Source: Acidobacteriaceae bacterium (GTDB lineage Bacteria; Acidobacteriota; Terriglobia; Terriglobales; Acidobacteriaceae). Taken from it: 64,000 bases of DNA. The position numbers and the translations under genes were made by a program. Under the pieces are notes generated by a model. The model saw only the letters and a list, made by a program, of their open reading frames with translations, searched no databases and was not told the origin of the DNA. The first letter of the stretch is position 1, and each line of letters starts with the position of its first letter. The DNA lies in assembly GCA_903642235.1 (NCBI GenBank), contig CAHJWL010000004.1, forward strand, positions 186,001 to 250,000. The letters run 5' to 3'. Positions 12,092 through 21,955 of this stretch are shown piece by piece.

Positions 12092-13180
12092 TCAACGTTG
12101 TGAGTCGCCGGGATGTTCCGGAAGTCCGGGATCGTCCAGCACCTGCACGGCAGTGACAGGACCGAGGTGCTGCCAGTCCTGCAGCACCCACACAACTTTC
12201 TTGTCCGGTGTCACCTCAACCATCTGCGGACCCATCTGATCCCCGCCTCGCGAGCAGAGAATTGTATTTCCATCTGCCAGCCGTGTCGCGGTCTGTGTGT
12301 TGCCGTACCAGTACTGCTCCGGAAGATCTTTCTTCACCAGGTCCCAAGCGATCTTTTTGTCGCGCGTGACTTCGAAGGTGCGGACATCACGCTCATCTGT
12401 GATGAGCGTATTGCCATTCTTCAGCCGCACCGCAGCCCAGGGCGTAGGCACGTCATAACTCCAGACTTCGTTAAAGTCCTTGTCGTATTCGACAACGCGT
12501 CCCATGGAAAAGAAGGGAACAAGGTAGTGCCCATCCGCGGTGTAACGGACGTGGCGAAACTGCCCATGCACAGTTCCCCTGTCAGTAGTACTTGGGGCTG
12601 GCAGAGCGTGACTGACCAGTGTCTTCTTGGAAGAAATGTCTACCACCATAAGTTTTGGTGGAAGGCCATTAAGGATAAACATCACCTTATTAAGTCCGAT
12701 CGGCTGGCAGCCGTGAATCTCTGTTCCGTCCGGAGCGTCAAAGCGCCACACAACCTTCTTATCTGGCGTAACCTCCGCGATGTACTGCATGCGCGTGAAC
12801 AGCACGTTGCCGTTCGAGAGCAGCCAGGCATCGTCATGCTCCAGACCGGGACCAGTCGAGTATGTCCAGACGACCTTGCCGTGATCCACGATCAGAAGCT
12901 TGTTGTAGTTTTCGCCGAAGACGAGCATCGGATGCTGCGCCAGGCCGTTGCCCGGCAGCCCGGAGGGTGCCGGTGGCGCGGCTTTCAGTGGCGGTGCCGG
13001 CACTTCCTCCGAGCCCATCGCGGGTACAGTTTCGGCTGTGAAACGAGGCAGTTGCCGCATCACAGGCGAGTCCGCAGCCGCAGAGATGCGCTGCGTGAAC
13101 GCAGGAGGGCAGACGAAGAGAGTTGCTACGGCAAGCACGCGAGAGGCGAACAAGCCGGGCCAGCGATGGGCAGTCTTCAT
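12092..13180 (-). CDS. Secreted beta-propeller protein of unknown function
   Basis: About 362 residues beginning with a signal peptide (MKTAHRWPGLFASRVLAVAT, likely cleaved near residue 30). The rest is a repetitive all-beta protein: each unit has a pattern like (V/I)-x-(P/Y)-D-K-x-x-V-W followed by L-x-N-G-N-x-L-(I/F), seen at least five times, typical of PQQ-like or arylsulfotransferase-like beta-propellers. I see no catalytic histidine set that would make it an arylsulfotransferase. The open frame starts further upstream at 13234, but the ATG at 13180 fits the signal peptide best. It probably acts in the periplasm or outside the cell, binding or displaying a ligand. Confidence 0.7.
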   Translation of the reverse strand: MKTAHRWPGLFASRVLAVATLFVCPPAFTQRISAAADSPVMRQLPRFTAETVPAMGSEEVPAPPLKAAPPAPSGLPGNGLAQHPMLVFGENYNKLLIVDHGKVVWTYSTGPGLEHDDAWLLSNGNVLFTRMQYIAEVTPDKKVVWRFDAPDGTEIHGCQPIGLNKVMFILNGLPPKLMVVDISSKKTLVSHALPAPSTTDRGTVHGQFRHVRYTADGHYLVPFFSMGRVVEYDKDFNEVWSYDVPTPWAAVRLKNGNTLITDERDVRTFEVTRDKKIAWDLVKKDLPEQYWYGNTQTATRLADGNTILCSRGGDQMGPQMVEVTPDKKVVWVLQDWQHLGPVTAVQVLDDPGLPEHPGDSQR

Positions 13181-13467
13181 GTGGCCCATCTTACGGTGAA
13201 AATGAACTTGTATGTGGCTGTGATTCCGTGGCACGGCTTTGCAGGCCGTACCGTAACAGCCCGTACACTTCAGATCTCCGCTTAGAGATCGTTTTCGTGC
13301 CCGGCCGAAGACTCTGGTGGGCTACAGCGTACATCAGTGCGAGTAGCTGTTAAAATATCTCATGTCGACCTTAATCAACCTAGGTCCGCGAAGACGTAAC
13401 GCCAGGGCTGCTCGACGAAGCTGAAAACCTGCGATGGCTCTTGATGGTAAGTGCCGTCGTCACGTGC

Positions 13468-14403
13468 TCAACGTGCAGGCAGATGGATCTGAACGCCACT
13501 TGCTCGGTGCAACCGACAAAGCACGTCGGACATTCTGGTTACGCGCTCCCCGCCGGCATCCTGTTCCGGGTTGATCGGCAGAAAGAGATCGGTCTCCTCA
13601 CGCCGCGCAAGGATGTTACTTGCAACCAGGGCCCGCATGAGCCATATGGCAGAGGACACACTGGGAGTTGTCAGGCCTGTCCAACCGTTATAGCGCGCAT
13701 CGCGCGCCGGCATTCCCGTCGCATGTTCCCATGCTTTGGCCGTCTGCCTGTAACGCTCTGGAGAGATGGCGATACCGGCACTGCCGGGTCGGAGCAGGGC
13801 AGCCTCCGCGTCCATTCTGGCGAAGAGGTTCGCGATCTTACGCTGCTGTATAGGTGGAATGTGATCGGTCCAGTAATGGACTGTTTTGGCCGCAACGGTA
13901 ATGACGTTCTTGATCTCCTTCTCGAGCCGGAAGGTAACGCCGACTGGAAGTTCCAGCATGGGACCGAAGCTGCGAACGGAGACGTTTTCCATGGTGATGG
14001 CGCGCTCCAGCCAACCAGCCATACCTGAGTGAGCGCAGTGAACACGGATCCAGCCCGGCGTCGACGGAGGCTCGACCGCGAGGCGTGTCGCCAGCTCAAT
14101 GCCGCGGGCGATCTCCGTGTAGACAGCCATATACTCCGGTGAGTTTGCCTCACTCTGGTCGAGACCTCCGGGTTCAAGAAGGCGGCTTCTATGTGGCGGG
14201 CCGCCAGCCATGGCCAAGTCACAGAAGCTTCCCCACATCTGATCCCAGGCGACGCGTCCGGCGGAGTCAAAGAGGAGAGCGGCCGAACCCATCGATGTGG
14301 GTGCGACCTCGTCGTAGCGGTCCTGATACTGCTCGGGCAGGATCTGCCGAAGGCGATCCTGGAGCAGGGTCCATTCCAGATCGTCTGTGTCGCTGAGCTT
14401 CAT
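13468..14403 (-). CDS. Conserved-looking protein of unknown function
   Basis: About 311 residues from an ATG at 14403 that is preceded by GGAAG at good spacing; the frame remains open back to 14508 but that extension lacks support. I do not recognise the family. It has no signal peptide or membrane segments. Visible marks are a tryptophan-rich, cysteine-containing stretch (WDQMWGSFCDLAMAGGPPH, residues 55-73), a segment with Cys and His in WIRVHCAHSGMAGW, and a conserved-looking EKEIKNVITVAAKTVHYW. Codon use is like that of neighbouring genes, so it is probably real. It stands alone, on the minus strand, between the propeller gene and the Oar receptor. Confidence 0.6.
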   Translation of the reverse strand: MKLSDTDDLEWTLLQDRLRQILPEQYQDRYDEVAPTSMGSAALLFDSAGRVAWDQMWGSFCDLAMAGGPPHRSRLLEPGGLDQSEANSPEYMAVYTEIARGIELATRLAVEPPSTPGWIRVHCAHSGMAGWLERAITMENVSVRSFGPMLELPVGVTFRLEKEIKNVITVAAKTVHYWTDHIPPIQQRKIANLFARMDAEAALLRPGSAGIAISPERYRQTAKAWEHATGMPARDARYNGWTGLTTPSVSSAIWLMRALVASNILARREETDLFLPINPEQDAGGERVTRMSDVLCRLHRASGVQIHLPAR

Positions 14404-15166
14404 TCGGAGTCTTCCAATCAGGGGTGTGACTGTGCCACTTCGCGCCATGCGGGTGACCGTATGAATGCTGACCAGTGGCCAGGGCACCGGGCGAGGTGGA
14501 TAAGCCAAGGTCGCGCCACACCGGACTTTGTCTGCAGAGATTGATCCAGCCTACAATCGTCGGCGCTCACGTCACTCTCTTAGATGCCTGAAGACAAAAG
14601 GGAGCGACCCGCGCATTTTCTTATCGCGGTTCATGACCTCAAGACACGCGCCAACCCTGTCAGCCAGATTGATCTTCTTGATGATGAGAAGAGAAGAGCG
14701 AGTCATGCCGGGACACCCTTGCGTCGTACCTTGTCACCGCCCGCGACACAAATCACGTAGATCTATATATCGAAGAGCTCCGAATCGAAGAACGCCGAAA
14801 CGTATCGCGAAGTCCAACTTGTGCAGAAGCCGACGATCTGCCACTGCATCATTGATAGCGCCACGGTATCGCAGACTCGCCTGCTGAACGCTTCTAACGA
14901 GTCATTGTGAGGGTGCTTTGCCTTTCGGCTGCGCTGCTGCGGACCTTCGCTGGACTTCACCGCTACTTCAGGTGAGCTCCACATTGCCGCCTTCGGCGAG
15001 GAAGCTCGTTACAACACCCTTTGCGTGGCTCTCGACTGTTCCACAATAAACCTTGCAGAAAACACCTCTTCCTCTATACACTCTCGCCGATCAAGCAATG
15101 CCTTCGAGCTTTACACCCAAATTACTGAGAAGCAAACTTGTGGGCGCTGTCGATCTCAGGAGGTAA
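14404..15166. other. Intergenic stretch with no supported gene
   Basis: About 760 bases with only short, unrecognisable frames on both strands. It must hold the promoter of the Oar-type receptor gene. I see no tRNA, strong hairpin or insertion-sequence end. Confidence 0.45.
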
Positions 15167-15169
15167 ATG

Positions 15170-18100
15170 ATGAAGCAAGCCAGGTGGCTCCATGTGTCCT
15201 TTCTCCAGAGAGTACTGCCGCCGAGCGGGGCGCTCCTCATTCTCGTGCTTCTCTTTCTCCCAATCGTCATTCGAGCGCAGACGACAAGCACGATCTCCGG
15301 CACAGTAAGCGATGCCACGGGCGCTGCTGTGCCCGGAGCAATCGTTACAGCGACGAACGCAGGCACGGGTGTACAGTTCCACACGCTCGCGGGCAGCGAT
15401 GGCATCTATCACATCACGCAGCTTCCGCCGGGTAGCTACTCCATGGAAGTAACGAGTGCTGGGTTCTCAACCGAAGATCTGCAGGCCTTTCCACTCCTGG
15501 TGGCACAGCAGTCACAGCAAAACTTCACCCTCACAATCGGCAAAGATGTGCAATCGGTGACAGTATCTTCTGCCTCGCTGTTGATTGAAACGGAGAATAG
15601 TACACAGGGACAGGTCATCGGACGGCAGACAGTGGAGGATCTGCCGCTAAATGGGCGTAATTACCTGCAATTGGCCCAGTTGTCAGCAGGCGTCACACCA
15701 CTCCTGCCGGGAGTAAGCTCTCCCGCATCGCAGTTCAACGGCAGTTCAGTGTCTGCCTCTTCTACGGCGACGGTAGCTATCGCGGGCTTGCGTGAGGACG
15801 ATAACAGCTTTCTGTACGACGGGATTGAGACCCGCAATGCGTGGTACGGCGCTGAAGGATTACTTCCTTCGCTCGACAATGTGCAGGAGTTCAAAGTGGA
15901 GCAGTCGGGAGCTCCGGCAAACCTGGCAGCAGGCGGCGCGTTTATCAGCGTTGTTACTCGATCAGGCACAAACAATCTTCATGGTTCAGTATTCGAGTTC
16001 CTGCGGAACAACGATTTCGATGCACGAAACTACTTCGATCCTGGAGCACCTCCCCCATTTCATCAGAATCAGTTTGGTGCCTTCCTTGGTGGCCCGATCA
16101 GGCGAAACAAGGCTTTCTTCTTTCTGAACTATGAGGGCTTCCGCCTGGTGCGACCTGTAGATTCGTTTAACGTCGTTCCGACTGCGGCGGAACTCTCTGG
16201 CGACTTCAGCGCTCTTCTCCAAGGGGATACCCCCGTCCACCTTGTCAATCCCACCACCAACATACGCTATCCGAATAATCAGATACCAACTTCATCTTCT
16301 AATTCACTCGGTCAGAAGATTGCCGCGTATTATCCCCTGCCAAACGGAGCGTTTCTAAATAACACGAATTACTTTAACGTCGCCAATACGGCACAAGGAA
16401 GAGATCAGGAGAGCGCTCGACTGGATTATTCCGTTTCGGCCAAAGACAATACTTTCTTCCGCTTCACTTTTGAGAGAGGATCTACCTCCGTTGGAAACAT
16501 TACACCTAGTCGAGCAATCGACTTTCCTTCCAACCCAAAAAATCTGGTCGCTGGTTGGACCCATGTGTTCTCTCCAAACCTTGTGAATGATGTTCGGTAC
16601 GGTTGGACGCACACACAAACGGGCAGTGAGCGGACAGATGGCTTCAATGCTGCTCAGGCGAATCCACTAGGACTCATCAATGAGGCGGACCAGCCAGGAT
16701 CATATGGCCCACCTTCGTTCAACGTGACGGGCCACGCAAACCCAGGATCGAGCGGTGGAACTACCCTTGTCAGCGAGGGATTGAACGAGGGAACAGAAAA
16801 CATCACGATCCAAAAGGGGAAGCATCAGATTTCCGCCGGTTTGGATATCCGCTACGCACCCATATTTCTCTACGAGGACTGGGCGGCCACGAACATTACC
16901 TTCAATGGTACCTACAGCGGAGATCCGGTTGCTGATCTCCTGCTCGGTGTGCCAAGTTCAGCGTTCACTGCAATCGGAGATCCTACCCTCAACCTGAGAG
17001 AGTGGTACCAGGCCTACTACGCGAGCGACAGCGTGAAGGTTAATAGCCGGCTGAACATTACTGCCGGTGTGAATTACTCCCATCTGTCTCAACCATATGA
17101 CACCAGGAATCGAGTGGGAAGCTTTGACGTTGCAAGAGGCCAGGATCTGTCCTATCCGGACACAAATGCTCTTGGGCTCACACGGGCAGTTGTCAAACCC
17201 AGATATCTGAACTTTGCGCCGCGTCTCGGCTTCAACTTTGTACCATTTGCGGACGGAAAGACAGATATAAAGGGTGGTTTTGGACTGTTCTTCATTCAAC
17301 CGAACTTAAATCAATATGAAGTTGCTGTGGACACAACCAAGTTCTACCTCATCCAGAGCTACAACAATCGCAGTCCAATTGACACGACCGGCAAATTCGT
17401 GGGTCCCAGCTTTGCACTGGGTGATCTCTTCGGCCCGAATGTTCCAGGTGGAGGTCCGACTGCCTCGTTCATTCAGCCGGACGGGAAGATGCCGTATACC
17501 TATGAGTGGAATCTGACGGTAGATCGCACCATTAAGAGCTGGCTGCTCGAAGCTGTTTACCTTGGTAGCGCCGCGCATCACTTCGAAGAGCGTCCAAACA
17601 TTGCTCCGCTGATCAATGGAAACGGAGACACCCGGTACACATCGAATGGTGTCACTCCATTCAACGGGGTTCAGGAGAATACGAACTCCGGCAGTTCCTT
17701 CTATAGTGGCATCGTCGCTCGAGTCGAACACCGCTACAGCTCTGGATTTGAGGTTCTCGGGAATTACACCTTCTCAAAATGCCTGGGATACCCCTACCAA
17801 GATCGCTTTACCTGGCACCCGCTCAACTTGCGGGTAGATCGAGGTCATTGTGACACTGACTTGAATCAGAACTTCATCGCGAATGCCATTTACGAACTTC
17901 CTTTTGGAAAGGGAAAGCAGTTCCTGAATCAGGGAGCTCTGCTTGATGCGGCTGTTGGAGGATGGCGTGTTTCAACAATTGCGTCGATCCACTCCGGCCC
18001 GTGGTTTACCTTAGGGAGCAATCAGAATCTCGGGATCTTTGTGAATGGTCTGCCTGATGTCACGGGTCCGGTAAACAACTCATCGCTACACAGTGGGTTG

Positions 18101-18412
18101 GGGAAGCACGGGTATTTGGGACCATACTTCAACACTCAGAATGTAATCCCAGTGACAGGTACGGCGGTTCAGGGAAATGCTTCGGTGCAACAGCTTATTG
18201 CGCCGGGAGCGGCGACATGGGATCTTTCCGGATATAAGAGCTGGACGTTTGCGGAGCGGTACACGCTAAACTTTCAGGCGGATGCGTTCAACGTCTTCAA
18301 TCGAGTCAACTTTACAGGACTCGATATAGGAGTAAACGATCCGCAGTTCGGGCGGGTTCAATCCGCTTCTGCAGCACGGGAGATTCAACTGGGTCTGCGT
18401 TTCAAGTTCTGA
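15170..18412 (+). CDS. Oar-type TonB-dependent outer-membrane receptor
   Basis: About 1080 residues. A signal peptide (cleavage near IVIRA-QTT) is followed by a carboxypeptidase-regulatory-like beta-sandwich (residues 38-115, STISGTVSDATGAAVPGAIV), a plug domain (VIGRQTVEDLPLNGRNYLQL, near 147-167) and a long beta-barrel ending in a terminal Phe (LGLRFKF) as required for outer-membrane assembly. This matches the Oar-like receptors abundant in acidobacteria, which import large or complex substrates with TonB energy. A strong AGGAGG at 15158-15163 favours the ATG at 15170 over the one at 15167. The TPR gene follows after 12 bases, so the two form an operon. The substrate cannot be told. Confidence 0.9.
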   Translation: MKQARWLHVSFLQRVLPPSGALLILVLLFLPIVIRAQTTSTISGTVSDATGAAVPGAIVTATNAGTGVQFHTLAGSDGIYHITQLPPGSYSMEVTSAGFSTEDLQAFPLLVAQQSQQNFTLTIGKDVQSVTVSSASLLIETENSTQGQVIGRQTVEDLPLNGRNYLQLAQLSAGVTPLLPGVSSPASQFNGSSVSASSTATVAIAGLREDDNSFLYDGIETRNAWYGAEGLLPSLDNVQEFKVEQSGAPANLAAGGAFISVVTRSGTNNLHGSVFEFLRNNDFDARNYFDPGAPPPFHQNQFGAFLGGPIRRNKAFFFLNYEGFRLVRPVDSFNVVPTAAELSGDFSALLQGDTPVHLVNPTTNIRYPNNQIPTSSSNSLGQKIAAYYPLPNGAFLNNTNYFNVANTAQGRDQESARLDYSVSAKDNTFFRFTFERGSTSVGNITPSRAIDFPSNPKNLVAGWTHVFSPNLVNDVRYGWTHTQTGSERTDGFNAAQANPLGLINEADQPGSYGPPSFNVTGHANPGSSGGTTLVSEGLNEGTENITIQKGKHQISAGLDIRYAPIFLYEDWAATNITFNGTYSGDPVADLLLGVPSSAFTAIGDPTLNLREWYQAYYASDSVKVNSRLNITAGVNYSHLSQPYDTRNRVGSFDVARGQDLSYPDTNALGLTRAVVKPRYLNFAPRLGFNFVPFADGKTDIKGGFGLFFIQPNLNQYEVAVDTTKFYLIQSYNNRSPIDTTGKFVGPSFALGDLFGPNVPGGGPTASFIQPDGKMPYTYEWNLTVDRTIKSWLLEAVYLGSAAHHFEERPNIAPLINGNGDTRYTSNGVTPFNGVQENTNSGSSFYSGIVARVEHRYSSGFEVLGNYTFSKCLGYPYQDRFTWHPLNLRVDRGHCDTDLNQNFIANAIYELPFGKGKQFLNQGALLDAAVGGWRVSTIASIHSGPWFTLGSNQNLGIFVNGLPDVTGPVNNSSLHSGLGKHGYLGPYFNTQNVIPVTGTAVQGNASVQQLIAPGAATWDLSGYKSWTFAERYTLNFQADAFNVFNRVNFTGLDIGVNDPQFGRVQSASAAREIQLGLRFKF

Positions 18413-18424
18413 TAGGTATTACTG

Positions 18425-19654
18425 GTGCACGTCAGAGTAAAAGCCTTCTCAGCCCTGATCTCCCTTGTCTGCTTGTATGGCGGCATGGCGGGGATCGGGG
18501 CTGTTTTGCTTCAGAGGGAAAGGCCGGAGAAGCAGAGAAGACCCGGAGCTGCGGTACAGTGCCCTTCCCGGAAGGAGATGGAAGATCTGCTGGCTCGTGG
18601 CGTCGAAGCGATGCAGCAGGCGAACTACCAGGAAGCTATAAAAATTTACGCATCACCTGCCGCGGCAGGATGTGAGCCACGCGTCGATCTGTTGCTGGCA
18701 GCGGCACACGAAGGCGCCGGGGACACAAGCGGAGCCGAGCACGTATTACAGCAGGGGCATGCCCGCTGGCCCTCAAACAACAGCATTGCGGTCTCTCTGG
18801 CCCGTCACTACTTGGCGCTGGGACAGACGGCAAAGGCGGGGCAGGCACTCTTGCACTTCCAGCCGGTCTCAGGGACATCTTCACGTGAACTGCAGATGGC
18901 GGTTGTAGTCTTCCTCGCTGATCACGAGCTTGTGCCTGCACGAGAGACAGCGAAGGTAGCCTACGAGCGGGATCCTTCTCTGCAAACCTTGCTGCTGCTG
19001 GCAAATGCGCTGCAACTTGAGGGCAGGTATAAAGAGGTCATTGCGTTGCTGCAGAGGAAACGCGCGCTTTATTCCGAATCTGCTGCTTTCCTGGTCACCC
19101 TTGCGGAGAGTGAGTTTGACGAGAAGATCTTCGATGGAGCGCTCCTGGATCTCACGCGGGCGGTGGCGATCGAACCGAAGTTATACCAGGCGCACTACCT
19201 GCGGGCAAACACGTTGATGAACTCGAATGACGTCGATGGAGCAATCACGGAATACCAAGAGGCCATCGAACTGGCCCCGAGCCAGCCGCGTACGTATTTT
19301 CAGCTTGCCCTCGCGTTGCGTGCAAAGCAGGACGAGGCCGGAGAGGAGAGTGCGCTCGAACAAGCATTAGCGATCAGCCCACAGTACGCGATGGCGCACT
19401 CGGAGTTGGGAAGGATGCTTCTGAATCAAAATCGTGTACCGGAGGCGGTCGAGCAGCTAAAGACAGCTATAGAACAGAACCCAAGGTCCGAGCAGGCATA
19501 TTACCTGCTGTCAAGGGCTTACGATCGGCTTGGCGAGACAGAGAAAAGCAGGGCTACAGCCAAGCTTCTCGCAAGGGTACGCAGCGCGAACCACGGGCAT
19601 GAGCAGGCGAAGGGGGTTGAGGAGAGCGATAGAACCACGGGCCTTTCACCCTAA
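18425..19654 (+). CDS. TPR-repeat periplasmic or membrane-anchored protein, partner of the Oar receptor
   Basis: A 409-residue protein with an N-terminal hydrophobic segment (residues 8-29) that could be a signal anchor, followed by tandem tetratricopeptide repeats. Clear units include YLALGQTAKAGQALLHF, AHYLRANTLMNSNDVDGAIT and AHSELGRMLLNQNRVPEAVE with the canonical W/L-G-Y-A-F-A-P spacing. The start is a GTG at 18425, 12 bases after the receptor stop. TPR domains bind other proteins; the coupling suggests it assists or scaffolds the receptor. The gene converges on the CRTAC1 gene with 23 bases between stops. Confidence 0.85.
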   Translation: MHVRVKAFSALISLVCLYGGMAGIGAVLLQRERPEKQRRPGAAVQCPSRKEMEDLLARGVEAMQQANYQEAIKIYASPAAAGCEPRVDLLLAAAHEGAGDTSGAEHVLQQGHARWPSNNSIAVSLARHYLALGQTAKAGQALLHFQPVSGTSSRELQMAVVVFLADHELVPARETAKVAYERDPSLQTLLLLANALQLEGRYKEVIALLQRKRALYSESAAFLVTLAESEFDEKIFDGALLDLTRAVAIEPKLYQAHYLRANTLMNSNDVDGAITEYQEAIELAPSQPRTYFQLALALRAKQDEAGEESALEQALAISPQYAMAHSELGRMLLNQNRVPEAVEQLKTAIEQNPRSEQAYYLLSRAYDRLGETEKSRATAKLLARVRSANHGHEQAKGVEESDRTTGLSP

Positions 19655-19677
19655 AGATTGCTCCTGATCGAGTGTCT

Positions 19678-21441
19678 TTACCGTGCCCAGCCAGAGTTTG
19701 GGACCACGCCAACGCCCTCTTTGATGGTCAGGAGAGCGTTCACGGACAGCTTGAGAAGTGTTTGGTGGCCTCCGCTGGGCCAGAAGATCTCGATGTCTGC
19801 GGAAACTGCGTCGCCCAGGCCGAAGTGTAGTCGGGTATCGCTCGCGGAGTAAAAGCTGGATTGGCTTAGTACGGCCTGGACCTGTGTCTTGCCGCCGTAT
19901 CGGACAAGCACGCGGGCGCCGATTGCACTACGGTTTGAGGTGACGCCAAGAAGCTTGATCTTAATCCAGTTGTGCTTGCCCTGGACATCGTTGCGCAGGA
20001 GCGAAGGGGGCTCGTTCAGGTTGATGATGAGTACATCGATGTCGCCATCGTTGTCGAAGTCGCCAAAGGCGCAGCCTCTGCTGCAATGCGGCGCGGCGAC
20101 ACCCGGCCCGGCCTCGTCGGTAAGCTCTTCGAAGCTACCATTGCCCAGATTGCGGAAGACGACGCGAGGCGTTTTATAGGGGTAGTCGGCCGCTTTCTTC
20201 TCGACCTCCGGGTACACGCTGCCGGTCACGACGACGACATCGGGCAGACCATCGTTATCGAGGTCGACGATGCCCGTACCCCAGCCGGTGAAGCGAGTTT
20301 CTACTCCAATCTTTGTGGCGAAGGTCACGTCTGTGAAGCTTCCATGGCCATCGTTGCGGTAGAGCACGCTGGTGTCGTCGGAGAAGTGGGTCTTAAAGAG
20401 GTCGAGCCGGCCATCAAGGTTGTAGTCCCCAACGCCGATACCCATGCCGGCCTGTTCCATGCCATCGTCACTCAGAGCGACGCCGCGCTCGACACCCATC
20501 TCCTGGAGCCGTGGCTTGCCTGTGTTGATTAAAAGAACGCTAGGTGTCGAATCGGCGGCGAGATAGATATCCTGCAGCCCAGTCTCGGCAAAATCTGCCG
20601 CAACGGCAGTCATACCGTATTGCTCCTTCAAGTCGGCAACACCGGATTCACGACTGATGTCCGTAAAGGTTCCATCTCCGTTGTTGCGGTAAAGCGAGTG
20701 CTTTCCGGGCGGCAGGCCGCGTGGACCGCAGCTCACGGCTACGCCCTTCCAGCTGCAGTTAGCTGCACTGCCCGGACGAGGGACGTGGACGAAGTCGAAG
20801 CCGGTGTAGTTCGCGACAAACAGATCAAGATGTCCGTTGCGGTTGAGGTCGACGAAGGTGCATCCGGAGCCCCAGCGAGAAGGATCGTTGGTGAGCCCTG
20901 CTTCCCTGGTAACGTCGGTGAACGTACCATTGCCGTTGTTGCGATAGAGGCGGTTCTGGCCGTAGCAGGTGACGAAGAGATCTTCAAAGCCATCGTTGTT
21001 GTAGTCACCGACGCAGACCGCGGCGGCCCAGCCGGTTGCGGCAAGGCCTGCCTTATGAGTGATGTCGGTAAAGGTGCCGTCGCGATTATTGTGGTAGAGG
21101 CGATTAGTGGCTTCAGGTGGCGGCGACTCGCGCCGCGTGCCGCACAGCAGGAAGATGTCGATCCAGCCATCGTTGTCGTAGTCAATGAAGGCGCAGCCGC
21201 AGCCGACGGCTTCGAGGATGTAGTCCTTGCGGTCAAGAGGTCCGTAAATAGTGGGCATGGTCAGACCAGCCTGCGCGGCCACATCAACGAGGTGCGAAGA
21301 GAAGGGGACGCCAGAGCGCGGCGCCTTGGTTTGCGCCTTGACGTGGCGCTCGGAGACACCCTGACCGGGCAGGCGCAAGGCTGATGATCCAAGCGCACCT
21401 GTAATCGATAACTTCAGAAATTTTCGCCGGGCCTGGTTCAT
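19678..21441 (-). CDS. CRTAC1-family protein (FG-GAP/VCBS propeller with ASPIC/UnbV domain)
   Basis: About 587 residues. The N-terminus has a twin-arginine signal (ARRKFLKLSITGALG), so it is exported folded by the Tat system. The body has repeated FG-GAP/VCBS units, such as DYDNDGWIDIFLLCG, DYNNDGFEDLFVTC and DLNRNGHLDLFVANY, whose D-x-D-x-D-G loops bind calcium in a seven-bladed propeller. The C-terminal 70 residues (SNRSAIGARVLVRYGG to IEIFWPSGG) are an ASPIC/UnbV domain. The frame opens with a TTG at 21450, but the ATG at 21441 fits the Tat signal. Such proteins are common beside TPR and Oar genes in acidobacteria. The role is unknown, probably binding carbohydrate or protein at the cell surface. 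Confidence 0.9.
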   Translation of the reverse strand: MNQARRKFLKLSITGALGSSALRLPGQGVSERHVKAQTKAPRSGVPFSSHLVDVAAQAGLTMPTIYGPLDRKDYILEAVGCGCAFIDYDNDGWIDIFLLCGTRRESPPPEATNRLYHNNRDGTFTDITHKAGLAATGWAAAVCVGDYNNDGFEDLFVTCYGQNRLYRNNGNGTFTDVTREAGLTNDPSRWGSGCTFVDLNRNGHLDLFVANYTGFDFVHVPRPGSAANCSWKGVAVSCGPRGLPPGKHSLYRNNGDGTFTDISRESGVADLKEQYGMTAVAADFAETGLQDIYLAADSTPSVLLINTGKPRLQEMGVERGVALSDDGMEQAGMGIGVGDYNLDGRLDLFKTHFSDDTSVLYRNDGHGSFTDVTFATKIGVETRFTGWGTGIVDLDNDGLPDVVVVTGSVYPEVEKKAADYPYKTPRVVFRNLGNGSFEELTDEAGPGVAAPHCSRGCAFGDFDNDGDIDVLIINLNEPPSLLRNDVQGKHNWIKIKLLGVTSNRSAIGARVLVRYGGKTQVQAVLSQSSFYSASDTRLHFGLGDAVSADIEIFWPSGGHQTLLKLSVNALLTIKEGVGVVPNSGWAR

Positions 21442-21955
21442 AGGACACAAGAAACGTGCGGCGCCTTAGGGCATGTGGCTACGCGCAACGGTCGCTGCCT
21501 GAGTGTAACGGAAGGACCGAAAGGAAGGGAGGCTGCTCAGGAAAGTGCAGGACAGCCGTGGAACTTGTTAAGTAAGACATGACATTAACGGGTGGCTGCG
21601 TCGAAGGGCAGGAACAGAGTGAAGACTTCCGGCTATGACCGTCCATTTGGCTGCTTCCGCTGTTCAGAGCTCCTGGATGCCGGTCAATGACCTCCGTGCT
21701 CACCCATAGTCCCTAGTCCGGTATCGCCGAACTCTTTCATCGTAGATAACGGATCAAAGTTCTTCTAACTTCTGCGCGGATGCCCGTACCTGTGTCTGCG
21801 ACCGTTAATACCAGACCTTTCGCCTCGTAGGCCAGTGCGTCGCTTCGCGACTGCGCAGGAACAAGCGCCCTGTGAGGGAGCTTCTTGTTGTGAGCGGACC
21901 ACATCAGGTGCGAGCCAAACCGAACGCAACGTCTGACTGTAGCGATCGTTAGTCA
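21442..21955. other. Intergenic stretch with no supported gene
   Basis: About 510 bases between the CRTAC1 start and the end of the MATE gene. Small frames on the minus strand (for example 21479-21703 and 21765-21956) show no domain and no ribosome-binding site. The promoter of the CRTAC1 gene should be here. Confidence 0.45.

Noticed and set aside
12113..13285. A 390-codon plus-strand frame opposite the propeller gene
   Set aside because: The minus-strand protein has a signal peptide and regular propeller repeats; the opposite frame has none of these.
13441..14028. A 195-codon plus-strand frame
   Set aside because: It lies opposite the minus-strand gene of unknown function, which has a much better start and composition.
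20620..21384. A 254-codon plus-strand frame opposite the CRTAC1 gene
   Set aside because: Its valine-rich repeats are the mirror of the D-x-D-x-D-G repeats of the real gene.
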